A DNA stretch of 64,000 nt from Gracilaria gracilis (GCA_030374805.1 JARGSG010000006.1:1054001-1118000), one strand, 5' to 3'. Shown: positions 33,352-44,418, counted from the first letter of the stretch. Notes: generated by a model not told the origin, from the letters alone. Numbers and translations: made by a program.

Positions 33352-36295
33352 TCAACGCCGTCGCTGGGTGGGACAAGTTCCATGAACTGGACGAAGGCGA
33401 ACTCTTTGGGAGAAGAAGTTTAAGAAGGAAGGGCGAAACGAAGAAGGGAGATGAGTTTGCATACCCAGACGATGGATGTGAAGGGGAGGGAAGGTGGAGC
33501 CGGTGACGAGAACGTGGGAGAACTTTGGGGACTTGGATGGACCAAAGGAGGGGGTGGCAAAAATTCGTTGAATTGTGGGGACAGGAGGATTCTGGAGGGT
33601 GAGCTCGTTTTGTTCTGTGATGTAGTTGTCGAGTATTGGGATGTAACCGCCGACGACGTAAGCGAAGTTGACTATGCTGAGTCGAATCTGACAAAAGGCG
33701 GGGGAGTTGTCAGTGAGTTGTAGGACTTCGAGAGAGAGAATGATGAAGGATGGGAGGACGTCTCTTCCTAATTGTGCAAGAATGGATAGGGTATCGGGGG
33801 GGAAAAGGTCTTGAAGAGATTTGTGAGGGAGGTGAAGATTGGAGCGAATGAATTTGTGGGCAGTGATTAGGTCAGCGAAGGAGATGTGTTTGCCATCACG
33901 GACGAAACCGGGTTCTCGGGATTGGAGGGGGGAAGCGAGGCCAGGAGCGGAGGATGTTATGGAAGGGTTTGTGGAGACGAGATTGCAGTCCTTGATAGCG
34001 TTGGAGCGGTGGTTGGCACGAATGTTTTCTTGATGTGCGGTGGACCTGCGCTTTGAGGTTCTGGAGTAGTGGCACTTGAAGAGGGTGTTAGCGTGCTCGA
34101 ATATGCCGGCATCATTGAAGTGGAGGCCTCCGAAGCGGCAAATGTCCTCGACAATGTGGTCGAGGAGGTGGAATTTGAGGGTTCCGAGGCTGGAAGTGTG
34201 GTGGGGGTCGAGAACGAGTACAGCTGTGCGCTTGAAGGAGCGGATTTGTTTGTGGAGGTCGGTGAGGCGAGCGTCGGTCCATTCGGTGAAGTTGTTGTAT
34301 CGCATGGAAGCGAGGAAGAGGTCTGAGTACTTGGAGAAGACGGAAGTGATGGGAGCAAAATCGACTTCGTCACAGCATCGGTTGAAGAAGGTGCCGATGA
34401 AGGGGAAAACCATGTCGAGTGCGCGGTAGTATTTTGCTTCGAGCATACCACGCAAGTTGTTGGTAGTGAAGAAACCATTGAGAGTTTGACCGTTGTCGAA
34501 AGTGGAGAAGTCGATGTGGAGTCCGTTTGCAGGGGTGTACTTTTCGATGGCGGAGAGGATGGTGTTTGAATGTTTGAAGATGGAAGTGTGGACGGAGTTG
34601 AAGGGGCGACGGGACTTGGAGGAACGGGGTGTGGTGAAGAGTGCTTCTGAGTGGAGTCTCTCGATGGCGGCGAGCTTGATGAGCTTGGAGACGCCGAGGT
34701 GAAAGTTGTGGAGTGGTTCGAAGGTGAAGATGTTGTAAGGGGAGAGGAGTGGCGTGATGTTGAGAAGGGAATATGACTCGAAGAGGGAGGAGTACTTTGC
34801 GAGGGAGAGGGAGTGGAGGGCTTCAAGGGCTTTTTCCTTTGTGTTGCGGGAGATTCTGGGCTTACGAGCAATGAAAGCGTCTTGTGATTGTTTGAGGAGA
34901 GTGGAGTGTGATTTGCGTGCGGCGAGGGTCTGATGCTGAGTTCGGGGGGAAGGGGATTGAATGTGTAGGGGGAGGTCTGTGCGGGAGACGGTGCATCTAT
35001 GACAAGGGTGTTGGGGGCGGGTTCCGTGGGAGATAGCGAGAATGTCTTTTGCTTCGGGGATGTCGGCGCAGTAGCTGGCAATGATTGGGTGACAGTGGCA
35101 GAAAACGCCATGGGCGTCACGGAAGGGTAAGCCATTGAGACCGGGGGAGAGAAGGAGGCCGAGGAGGTAGGACATGGCGAGCTGAATGAGTTCCATTTTG
35201 TTGTAGCGGGGGATGTGAGAGGAGGTCTGAGAGATGGAGTCGTGGTCTTGGGAGGGGTTGGTTGGGAGGAAGGAGGTTGGCAAGTATCCGAGAAGGGTGA
35301 GATGTTCGGTGCTGCACTTGCGACGGAAGGCATCTGGAAAGCTGAAAAGAGTGATGTGAAGGGAGTAGGAGGTGATAGAAGAGGATTTAAGGGAGGTGGA
35401 GGACTTGTCGGAGTAGATTTGGGCCAAACTGATGAAGAAGTCGATACCGGTGGAGTCGGGGGGGGGGGGGGGGGGGTGCCAGATGCAGGAATCGTTGGAG
35501 AAGTGCATGATTGCGGCCTTGAGGGCGGGGACTGCTTCTTTTCCGCGGGTGAGGGCCATGGGGTGGGCAAAAGCGGGAGAGCCGGGAGGTGTTGTGTGCG
35601 AGACGGGGTGGAAGGAGGTGTTGTAAAAGTTTGCGAGGGCGATTTGTTGTCTGGGTACCTGGATGGTGTCCTTTCGGAAGATGGTGGTGGAGAAGAGCTG
35701 CTGTAGGTCGGAGAGGGTGATGGGATCGAAGCCGATGTTGCTGACTCTGTGTCGGAAGAGGTTGGTTTGAAGTTTGTGACACTGGGTGGCGGAGGAGACA
35801 GCGTTGTGGAAGGCGGATTTGGAGAAGGAGGGGTCTTGGAGGAGGGAGATGAGTTCGTCAGTCTTTCGGAGGCCGAGGGAGGAGGCGATGGAAGAGATGT
35901 ATAGGACCATGCGTTCGAGGTGGGGGTTGTTGACGAGGGGATAGGAAAGGGGGAAAAGAGGGAGGAGGGGAGGGGGAGATGGAGCAGACGGGGGTGGTGA
36001 CGATGTGGTGGGCGTCCTGGGTGTGGGGGGAGAGGGAGAGTTGCTGGTGGTGATAGGAGTCGTCGTCTGCGATGGGGACGTTGTCGGAATGGCGGTTTGT
36101 GAGAGAGGGAGGTGTATGGAGGTGAGGGGTAGACTTGTGACGCTTGATGCGTGGGGGGAAGTGGGGGAGGCCTTCGCCTGGGGAGAGGAAACGCTTATTT
36201 GGGTTGGGGCGATTGGGGCATCTCTTCTGGTGCCTTTGGATGGCGGGGATGGTGCGGGCAAAGAAGGAGCAGCCTTCAAAGCAGCAGTTGGGCAT
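33352..36295 (-). CDS. tnp2/Plavaka-like transposase with N-terminal C2H2 zinc finger
   Basis: A 975-codon frame (36,279-33,352) holds the transposase. It has a disordered Pro/Ser/Thr-rich head, then IPRYNKMELIQLAMSYLLGLL, then a YCADIPEAKDILAISHGT segment followed by PCHRC, the PC..C box typical of tnp2-like transposases, then FTFEPLHNFHLGVSKLIK and a long helical C-half. An overlapping frame from 36,295 encodes CCFEGCSFFARTIPAIQRHQKRC, a C2H2 finger that fits as the true N-terminus if a frame change occurs in the proline-rich region near 36,000. The enzyme would cut and join the transposon ends. It is nearly intact. I cannot separate Plavaka from other tnp2/CACTA relatives. Confidence 0.7.
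35458..35476 (+). repeat. Run of 19 guanines within the transposase gene
   Basis: A G19 homopolymer on the plus strand encodes a proline run in the transposase on the minus strand. Length changes here by slippage would shift the reading frame. It could also be an assembly-error site. Confidence 0.95.
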
Positions 36296-36559
36296 AACGG
36301 GGAAGATTGGGGGGTGTTGGAGAGGATTGGGGGTACGTAGCGGGGAGCGTAATTTGGCGCACGGACGATGGGACAGAGTGATGAGGATGATTGTCCGTGA
36401 TTCGAAGGCGTTTCATATGTTTGGTATACGAATGCCTGATGTGAAAGGTGTCGACTAGTGAACCGATCTCCACAAACTGAAAAGGTATTCGATCTATTTG
36501 CATACTCCTATTACTATTCGATAAAGAGCTATTTAAGTTTCTATCTAAGAGTCTATCCC
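36296..36559. other. Region upstream of the zinc-finger transposase
   Basis: Probable promoter and 5' leader of the transposase. It contains CGACTAGTG ending at 36,461, which resembles a CACTA-type terminus on the minus strand, but no partner was found. Confidence 0.3.
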
Positions 36560-36860
36560 CATAGAGGCAAGTTGATGCGCCACGGATGCGCATAAGATAC
36601 GCGGTGCAATTTCAATTTTTTATTGATTTTTTGCGTCGTTGGAAAACTTCATGGATGTCCGAAAGATGTGCGAAGGATGCGCAAAGTGTATGCGTGTGAT
36701 ACGCGCAAAAGATGTTCTTTTGATGTGCAATAGTTGTTCTATATATATACAAAGTATGCGCATGCGATGTGCGAAGAGATGCGCGGCTGATGCTCTTCGG
36801 ATAGCCAAGGGGGTTTCCAAAATGATGCGCAAATGATACGCTGAAGATGCACTCTGTTGC
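36560..36860. repeat. Cluster of GATGCGC-type short motifs
   Basis: About a dozen degenerate copies of GATGYGCRAA in 300 bp, in both orientations, with a TATATATAC stretch in the middle. Short motif arrays near the ends of CACTA/tnp2-type transposons are usually transposase-binding subterminal repeats. They lie between the two tnp2-like transposase genes, so they could belong to either. Confidence 0.7.
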
Positions 36861-36986
36861 GTCGACTTGGGCCAATGAAAAGCTTTGATGTTTTCTATTC
36901 GCACCAATCAGAAGTGATAAAATGATACTTACTTATGTCTTTGGTACACAAACTTGAAATGGAAATAGGATTTCCGCTCGCACCGG

Positions 36987-37057
36987 GACGGTCACGAATT
37001 CGCTCGCCACGATGGTTACCAGTGACAAACAGCGCAGCGAGCGAGTTCGTGACCGTC
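36987..37057. repeat. Inverted repeat with 21-bp arms
   Basis: GACGGTCACGAATTCGCTCGC at 36,987-37,007 pairs with 37,037-37,057 with one mismatch and a 29-base loop. It lies downstream of the tnp2 gene at 37,193 and may be part of that transposon's end. Confidence 0.9.
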
Positions 37058-37192
37058 ACCCCAGTATCGTCAATGGTGTGACTTTATTTTCGGTCACAAA
37101 TCATCTCGTTCAGAAATCGTCACCCTCGTCAGCAGCCGATGTCTCTGTTCTCAACTCCTCCTGATTGCTTGCGCTTCTCGCAGTATCAAACC

Positions 37193-40100
37193 TCACAGCA
37201 GTCCTCCGAGTAACATATTAGCGTCATATGAGCAACACAAGTAGTGGTGCATAGGGTCTAAAATCGTGCGACGCTGGTTGTAATCCATATACCCGACGAG
37301 TCGTTTTATGCATGAGATATCTTCCACACTTCTTCGAGTGTTTTGAAGAGTTGACCGGCGATTCGTGGCTTGGAGATACGTGTACGGAAGTCCAGTGTTG
37401 GCTTCCAGACGGAGGCCATATAACCAGTTCACACGAATGAGTCTCAATCCTTCGCTATACAGCAGCTGCTCACCAGGCTTTCGATATGACACTTCGGCTT
37501 CCCACATATCGTCAATACAACCGTAAAAGACTTTGAACGGTGGTTTTGACGCTGTCGATTGTTGCGATGTAGATGAGCTCTCCGATTCAAAGTGTGCCGC
37601 GATCCAACACCTTTGCCTCGCTCTGTGTACTTTCTGTCTTATGCGTCGTTGCAGCTCTGCATGGGCTTCTACTTTCAAAGATGTGCTTTCGTCTGAAATT
37701 GTAACGGACGTAAACATATGCATCTGAACGACTTGAATATCAAAGCATGTTATTGGAAGCAGTGCTCTGGTGTATTCTTCAATTTGTGCAGTTCTCTCAG
37801 CACCACCAATCACTTTGGTCTTCTCATGAAACGCCAATTTGGTTCCCAACTCCGCAGAAGATTGAAGATGAGCACTTTCATCAAAGGAGATGACTTGGAG
37901 TTGAGCACGAGAATCAGTGGAGTGGAGAGAACTGTCATGCGACTGCGGGGAATGAGGCACTCTCGTTGCTACCAAATTAGAAGTCGTTGGTCCCATTTCC
38001 TTCCCAAAGCTACCACTCAGTATGCGCAGGGCAAACAAATTGTGTGTCTTGTGGAAGAGGTTCGCCTCCGGTCGCTGTGAAGACCACCTTATATCCACCA
38101 TCTCGCCGGCCACTCGCTCGACTATAAATTGCGAGACATTTCGCAGTGAACCACGCTCTTGTAACATTTGCGGAGGGTGCAGAATGGCATGCGTAGTCGG
38201 TGTGAGACAAAACGAATCTGAGTTGCTCGTATGGAATAAACGCAAGAACAGAAAGCGTATCTGACTCAACCATACTTTCAATCGTTGTATGTCGCTTCTC
38301 TTTGGCGTCATGTCAAACAAGACATGTGTCACTTTGGACGTCAACGACCACAATGTAGTTAGTCTCTCATCAATTGTACTGGCATTGAACACAGTGGCGC
38401 CATAGTATAATGCGAAGTTGAGATAGTCTTCCGCCTTGTATGCCCCGATGTACGCAAAAGACTCCGGTGGCCTTTCCCAAGTGGAAGGAATCCCAGTGAA
38501 TCCCATCGCAAGCGATTCATTGATCGATATCATGTTTTCCTTACTAACCAAATACGATGTACTCATCGCAGCACACTTTGGATGATGTCCTGTGCACAAA
38601 GTGATCAAGTGCTTTACCCACCCCTGTAACCAAAGATGCATGGGATCGTATGGTGAACATTTGACAATGTCAAGAGACAATTTCCCGATAGCTGGTCTCC
38701 TCTTCGTTGCGGTACTACGCATGATTTTGTCCTTCTGCGCATTGTTCTGCGCGTGTTCCAACAACTCCCAAGTTCGTAAAGTCTCTTGTGCTGTCCTCTG
38801 CTTCGGACACTCCACTTCACTGTAATTTGATGGAAGATCTCGCACGGAGAGACGTCTTTGAAGCAACGTACATGTGCGATCCTCCGGTAACATCCACAAA
38901 TGCGTCCCAGCCCCTGGTGCCTTTCGGGCTTTTTTATAACACTTACGGCAGGGAAGCTCCGCATTATGTCCCTTTGTACCCAACATTTTGCTGGCTGCTG
39001 GCCAGTCGGCTGTAACAAACAACAGGTGGGAATGCACTGTCCTAATCTTTCCATCGTGGCACTGCATGCGTATCCCAAGCTCCATTCGTTCCAGGTCATC
39101 AAGGGCGCCAAGAATGAATCGAAATGATCACCGTCATGGGAGCCGGGAACGAAGCCGCACAGGAGAACGTTAGAAGCCTTGAAACGCTGATCTGGAGTGT
39201 AATTTAGAATAGTAAACATCAATTGCCACAAAGATCTTGTCATTCTGCGCCCTTTGAATACCTCTACACCGTCGGAAGAGAAGGTGAGAAAGACATGAAG
39301 TTCGTCTTCATGTTTCCATGACTTCAATCTTTCTCCGTGCATCTCCTGAAAATATTCACCACTGTAGTAATCATGCAGATGTGCATCTGACTGGTTATCG
39401 CTTGCAACAGCTTCGTATGCTCTCCGACACCCCTGAAAAATGCACTTGAATGTATCAACCTCCCTGCACAAAGCTGCTATCTGTTCGGAGATTAGTCTGT
39501 ACCAGTATCTACGTCCAATCGTTACTCGTAGGTCACAGTTGCGACTTGGGCATATAATGTTTTGGAAGTCGTTCTCAAAACACGCCGCATGTTCTTGTGT
39601 ACACATCACCCCATAATATCTTCTTACGCCCGTTCTTCTTCTGATGTAATTCAACTTTGCGTCGTAGCTGAAACGTGATGACACGACATCTGTGGCTAGG
39701 GGCTTACGAGCATGGTTTTCCGACAAACCTCCATATTCAACAATATATAGTACCTCGAGTAGTCTTCTCGCCTCTGCTTCTCTGACAGAGTCAGTTACTG
39801 CACACAGATGTGTATCGCTGGCACCCAACGTATGTTCCCATGATGCAAACGAGAGATGCTGTGAAACTTCTGAACAGTTCCCTCCACCAATACCAGACCG
39901 GTCCAGATTTTCATGACCATGAGACAAATACAAATCAGGCAGATGAGAGTTTTCATGACGTGCTACAACGTCGTCGGCCTCGCTAGGTGGAGAAGGACAA
40001 TTGATATTGTTCATGTCTCCTACATGGACCTCACATCCTTGACTAGCATGATCATCACGTTGATCGAGATTATTAGTCCTTAGACGGCTGTTGGCTACAG

Positions 40101-40458
40101 TGACGGGAGCCTGTACAATCGGCGGTGTGTCAGAATGAAAGTGAGCGCCTGCGAGCCTTTCTTGCTCATCATCGCCTGCGTACTGTGTCACCCGAGCCAT
40201 TTCTCCTTCATTGACCTCATATTGAGTACTATTAGTGAGCCGTCGTCGCTTATGCCTTCGGCGGCGGATAACAACAGACGCATGCAAAAATGAGTCATTT
40301 GTTCGAAGGCATATATCTCCTGCGTGAGAGCTTCCATGTGATGTAGCACTGTTAGAATGACCGCTGTCCTGATGTTGGGAGGCGAAAGTAGGATTCAGAT
40401 GATGGACAGATCTGGCCTCTGAGCCTAGGTTCTGTCGAAAACGTCTTCGACCGCGCAT
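37193..40458 (-). CDS. tnp2-family transposase (second transposon)
   Basis: Start ATG at 40,458 (MRGRRRFRQNLGSEARS). The N-terminal 450 residues are disordered, then a region with WKHEDELHVFLTFSSDGVEVFKGRR, WQLMFTILNYTPDQRFKASNV and GFVPGSHDGDHFDSFLAPL, typical of the tnp2 catalytic head (DGV...). Near 39,105 the frame changes once. The second part continues at 39,085 with MQCHDGKIRTVHSHLLFVTADWPA, then CRKCYKKARKAPG and DIVKCSPYDPMHLWLQGWVKHL, the remaining tnp2 boxes (TADWPA, C..C, PMHL). The product would excise and insert the transposon. Apart from the single frame change it looks intact and is about 1,090 codons long. The short part of frame 1 beyond 39,105 to 38,614 is an overhang. Confidence 0.85.
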
Positions 40459-40588
40459 GACTAAGATACAGTATATGCAGGGTATGGTAGCTTCCCCGCA
40501 GAAAATTTTGACCCGTCGCCAAGATATTGCTGTTCGAACCATTTCCTTTCCCGCCACAACGAAACGAAACTGTACTCCGCCAAAACCG

Positions 40589-40596
40589 TATAAATA
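40589..40596 (+). promoter_or_regulatory. TATA-like box in the divergent promoter
   Basis: TATAAATA lies 46-136 bases before the two candidate ATGs (40,642 and 40,732) of the plus-strand partner gene, within the 180-base gap to the transposase start. No matching element was seen on the minus strand. Confidence 0.4.
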
Positions 40597-40641
40597 CGAG
40601 ATGCGCCCTTCCGATGTTCTTCGTGGTATGCGCAATCCTTC

Positions 40642-41637
40642 ATGTTCCGCAGTCTCACTCGAGCATTCCGCAACTTGCATCTCCAAATTGCATCATCACA
40701 CGATAATCCTTCAGGCAAGCAACATCCTGTAATGTGTCCCGTGACAACTTCCACTCCGTCAACTGCGCAAACCAGCGGTGATACGACACGTTTCGAAGAA
40801 CGGGTTATTCTCATTCCAACTCGACTGGAATCTCGCCGAGCCAATAAGAATGGTGTTCCTGGCAAAGGCTCTCAGCGGAGGATGCGTGAGATTTTCAATC
40901 GAGAGATCGCGGAATTTCAGTCTCGTCAGTACAGTGCTGATACTCCACTAACTGAAGAGTTCATCTGTGCCGCAATGCGTTGCATCAGAGAGTACATCTA
41001 CGCGGTTCAGAGCGTCTCTGATGATGGAAAGCTCACTTACCGCTCTCTCGTTCGCGAACGTCCTCAAGTTGTAGTTGACCTTCGTTCCAAACTAGAGCGT
41101 CACTTTCGGATTCTGCGTATGGCGGAGGGGCAATGGGCCGCTAATGTGCTCATCCAAGAAACTCTCAGACGCGATCGGCAGTATGGAGACAATGGTGGTA
41201 GGCAGGACTCTTCCGGTACCCATCACACTCGGACCCGCAGCGTAGACCAAGCGCCAGGAGAAAACGTCGCAAATGCAGATACAACCGAACCAACATCTTT
41301 CCCTCCTTTTGCTGCAGTCCCTGAGAATCATGCTGTAACTCTTCAGAACTCTCTCGTCGAAAGTGACGAAATTCTCCCGGCTCCAACAGTGGCTACACCT
41401 GTCGGCTCAAACGCTCGTGTTCTCCAAAGAAATGCAACGACAGTCAGCAGCGTACAAACGGCAACAACAGAAACAGAGAGGAGTGAGCCACTTACTACAG
41501 GTGAGCGGTCAGTCGTACGTACCGAAAGGTCAGTTCCTTCTCATCGCCCAAATGTCAGACCTAGGGCAGGGTTACGCAGAAATGGCCGCGGAATTGCAAA
41601 GAGAGTGACACAAAGAGGCCGTACACGACGTCAGTAA
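40642..41637 (+). CDS. Second protein of the tnp2 transposon, unknown
   Basis: An intact 331-codon ORF divergent from the transposase; ATG at 40,642 or 40,732 (MCPVTTSTPSTAQ), and the later start avoids overlap. The middle (residues 85-185) is helical: RRMREIFNREIAEFQSRQYSADT, then FICAAMRCIREYIYAVQS, then VVVDLRSKLERHFRILRM. The tail is basic, ending GRGIAKRVTQRGRTRRQ, which suits nucleic-acid binding. tnp2-type transposons often have a second gene (TnpA-like) that binds subterminal repeats; by position this could be its counterpart, but no similarity is visible. Confidence 0.6.
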   Translation: MFRSLTRAFRNLHLQIASSHDNPSGKQHPVMCPVTTSTPSTAQTSGDTTRFEERVILIPTRLESRRANKNGVPGKGSQRRMREIFNREIAEFQSRQYSADTPLTEEFICAAMRCIREYIYAVQSVSDDGKLTYRSLVRERPQVVVDLRSKLERHFRILRMAEGQWAANVLIQETLRRDRQYGDNGGRQDSSGTHHTRTRSVDQAPGENVANADTTEPTSFPPFAAVPENHAVTLQNSLVESDEILPAPTVATPVGSNARVLQRNATTVSSVQTATTETERSEPLTTGERSVVRTERSVPSHRPNVRPRAGLRRNGRGIAKRVTQRGRTRRQ

Positions 41638-42529
41638 GACTTTGTATGATACTTGTGGTAGAACTGTGCTTTTGAAGGCCTCAAAGAGATTCGTACTTCA
41701 CATGGCTCGGCGGTAGGTAGATTATTTGCATTTTGGTTAGGTGATTATCAATCCATTGCTTTTGGGGATAGTAAAGTTTCGTATTGCTTGTGCTTCCATA
41801 CATACATTTTTCATTGTAACCAATGTGCACTCCTCCGCAGAAGTGGGATATTGCGAATTTCCAGGTGCCTCAATTAACCGTTCTAACTATCGGCGTTTAC
41901 ATGTCGAGCAAGGCTGCACGCGTCCATAGTGCGAGAGGCATTTTGATCGAGGGAGTTTACAAAATGTGATACAGGCTGATGGGATGTATTATTGGCTTCT
42001 TCTGTTCTAGAGAGGAGAATGGAACTGTCATGTGACCCTGGAGCTGCCTTTCTGTAGGGGTTGAATTTGATCTCAGCAATTGATCTCTCTTCCAGACCCC
42101 GGTGTGTCCATCTCGACCTAGTATGAGCCACAGGGGGTTGGAACGTAGCCAGTTGTACACATGTCAGAAGCTAACGACTTCGTTGACATGTGAATGCTAG
42201 AATATGATAGCCGCTTCAAGTAGGAACTGTGACGGACAGTCGGTGCGCGCCATGAAGCGGGCGGAGAATTCTATCATCGCTCGGGCAGGATCTCGCACGA
42301 AGTGACGCAGGTCCACAACTTGAACCATTTTGCTCCAGTTGAACGACGAGACGAAATTGGTCTCGTGGTGGAAGAAACATACTTCGCTTCGTTCGATTTG
42401 CCAAGGAGTTCTTGCTAGTTGATACCAACCTTGTCTACCATGTTCACGGGTGGGATTGTGTATCAGATTGCGTGATCCGCGTTCAAAGATTGGTGAGCGT
42501 GTCACCGCCTCCGGAGTGCTCTGTTCGGA
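41638..42529. other. Region between the tnp2 transposon and the E3 ligase gene
   Basis: No gene identified. The frame of the ligase gene stays open on the minus strand from its stop at 42,530 to about 42,197, but the composition does not look coding, so I do not extend the gene. One end of the tnp2 transposon should be here. Confidence 0.4.
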
Positions 42530-43002
42530 CTAACAAGCTCCGCAATGGTAAAGTTGCTCGCAATTGTTCATCGCTCCATTCTGGTGAAAGTTCTTGCCGT
42601 TGGGCAGCAGTTGCGTGCACTGTGGGCGACCGCTGCATGGCTTTGTGGATAAATTGGCCCTGTTTCCCCGTCCGTCGTCTTCAAGATGGCATTGCGCACA
42701 AATATGAGTCCTTCCATAGCAGACGTAAGTAGCAGCATTGGAACAGACGCGAAATTTCCATGTGTAAAACGGCGTGTGTGTGGTATCAGTGCATGTGGCA
42801 CATGTTTGCGGGGAGCAACGCGGACACACACGATCCTGCGTTGCGAGAGTGGGTACTCGCTCGGCACATTGCAGCGTTCCGCCAAAATAAGGAATGTTGC
42901 ATATGGAGCACACGTAGAACGCGTAGACTCTTCGAGCATATTCCAACAGCCGGCCGTAAAACGCGCCATTCTTGTCACATATCGACGCATGCAGGTGCAG
43001 AC
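42530..43002 (-). pseudogene. Tandem-cysteine (TC) domain of a MYCBP2/Highwire-like E3 ligase, 3' part split by a LINE
   Basis: The peptide runs ICDKNGAFYGRLLEYARRVYAFYVCSIC (about 42,985-42,900), then PYFGG, CPRCSPQTCATC, YTWKFRVCSNAATYVCYG, THICAQCH and ends CEQLYHCGAC at the stop. The cysteine spacing and the YYVC..C...YFGG, WK.R.C, A..FC.G.THFC..CH order match the C-terminal TC domain of MYCBP2/PAM/Highwire. In human MYCBP2 this domain and the RING relay ubiquitin through cysteines to threonine or serine (RING-Cys-relay). The N-terminal half with the RING lies 4.4 kb away across a LINE. Removing the LINE and one duplication leaves both halves in one frame. Confidence 0.8.
42996..43002. 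repeat. Target-site duplication of the LINE (left)
   Basis: TGCAGAC, repeated at 47,381-47,387 just after the LINE tail. Confidence 0.8.
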
Positions 43003-43017
43003 TAAAGGCTATACAGC

Positions 43018-44418
43018 ATGGTGGTCGAAGCCCGTGCTCCGGAGCCTCCGTCAGCTGCCATTGACGCCTATGACGACGCCGTCTCCAAGATTGGCCACGA
43101 ACTGTTCGATTTTCACGTCCGCCTGGAAAAAATTTTACGCCCGCTTGCCTCACTTGACAATCCGCAAAGCTTGCTCAAGTTCACCAAAAAAGCCAACCGC
43201 TCCTCTCCGGCAATTGTTGCCGCCAAAGATTTGGCTTTTGGCAAGTTCGCCACTGTAACTGCCTTGGCTTCCATGCTCTTTGATGCCGACCGAAACAGCC
43301 TGGAGTCAGAAGCCGTTGACGCCCCGGAAAACCATCCAAATGATCACACTGCTATTGTAGAAAGTACCAATAACGTATCGTACGCCGCCATGATACGCCG
43401 TCAGCTGCCACCACCACCCGTAGCGCCAAAGCCAACCCGCCTCCCAAGCATTACTCCAGTTCTCTCACCAGAAACGGAAGCTGCTAGCGCTAATATACAA
43501 AACTTCACGGTCTCTCGCAAAGGCCTGAAAGAGATGCGCCGCATCGCAGTGGGTGCCTGTGGCTATGAACAAAAAGGCTTCGCAGTTCTGGAAACCCACC
43601 CAGACTACCCTGCTCTACGGAGTGCCAAGTTTCTCATATCAATCCTTGCAAGAGGTGGTTTACGCGTGCCACTGACCGTGATGAAAACGTCAAACACCCA
43701 CACCTTCCTGGCATTCGCTCCAATTAGCTGTCTGCCCAATATCGAACAGGCTTACAACCGTTTTCGTGACCTCATTATCCGCCGAGGTGGCTTTCACGGA
43801 CTACCACCGCTTAAAGCAAAAGTGATAGAGAACGTAACCGACGCATGCACAGACAGAACATCCAGTACCGACTTGTTCCACCTGATTCACAATCTTCGAT
43901 CCGAGATAAACAGACTGGAGGATATAAACCTGTCCTGGAGACCCAGGCATTTCTTTTCAGACTCTCTACGCACACACGAGGCACTGTGCTACAATACCTT
44001 TAAAGAACTTCGCCCTGACAGCAATTTGCAACCCCTCGACCCACCACGTCAACGTGCGAGAATTCGGGACGAGGGAATTGTTGAGCACAACACTCGCCCT
44101 GAATCATCTATTCGTCGCCGCACAGCCCCCGACCAGACACTGCTCTCACAGCCCTCCGCCCCTCGCAATTCGGGACCCAATCCGCCCCAACCCCAGCCCG
44201 CGATCGTGAATGGCTCGCCTGCTCTCCGCCGCAAGGTAGTCGATGCGCAGCCACCTGAGCCTAGTGCACAGATCCCAGACTCCGATGCCGCTATGGAACC
44301 GGCCACCGCACCAGCACCAACGTCAAACAATCGATTCGATGCTTTAGCTCCAGGGCGCAACGCAAATATCCCAGCTACGGAAGACTGGGCAGGCGAAAAC
44401 GACGTTCCGCTTAAGTAG
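43018..44418 (+). CDS. LINE ORF1 protein
   Basis: A 466-codon intact ORF from ATG 43,018. There are no CCHC knuckles. A central region (residues 160-260, TVSRKGLKEMRRIAVGACGYEQKGF, then FLAFAPISCLPNIEQAYNRF) looks folded. The C-terminal third is Pro/Ala-rich and disordered, ending FDALAPGRNANIPATEDWAG. ORF1 proteins of LINEs bind the element's RNA; that role here is by position. Only 36 bases in the same frame separate it from ORF2. Confidence 0.8.
   Translation: MVVEARAPEPPSAAIDAYDDAVSKIGHELFDFHVRLEKILRPLASLDNPQSLLKFTKKANRSSPAIVAAKDLAFGKFATVTALASMLFDADRNSLESEAVDAPENHPNDHTAIVESTNNVSYAAMIRRQLPPPPVAPKPTRLPSITPVLSPETEAASANIQNFTVSRKGLKEMRRIAVGACGYEQKGFAVLETHPDYPALRSAKFLISILARGGLRVPLTVMKTSNTHTFLAFAPISCLPNIEQAYNRFRDLIIRRGGFHGLPPLKAKVIENVTDACTDRTSSTDLFHLIHNLRSEINRLEDINLSWRPRHFFSDSLRTHEALCYNTFKELRPDSNLQPLDPPRQRARIRDEGIVEHNTRPESSIRRRTAPDQTLLSQPSAPRNSGPNPPQPQPAIVNGSPALRRKVVDAQPPEPSAQIPDSDAAMEPATAPAPTSNNRFDALAPGRNANIPATEDWAGENDVPLK

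Noticed and set aside
33957-35570. Long 537-codon minus-strand ORF overlapping the transposase
   Set aside because: Its composition (Ser/Pro/Thr only) is what a shifted frame of the transposase gives; the 975-codon frame holds the motifs.
36453-36461. CGACTAGTG as a CACTA-type right terminus
   Set aside because: No matching CACTA left end was found to pair with it, and the string is short enough to occur by chance.
38614-39084. Continuation of the tnp2 N-terminal frame beyond 39,105
   Set aside because: The tnp2 boxes continue in the other frame; this part is an overhang after the frame change.
42197-42529. Open extension of the ligase frame past its stop
   Set aside because: MYCBP2-like proteins end at this cysteine box, and the extension shows no domain.
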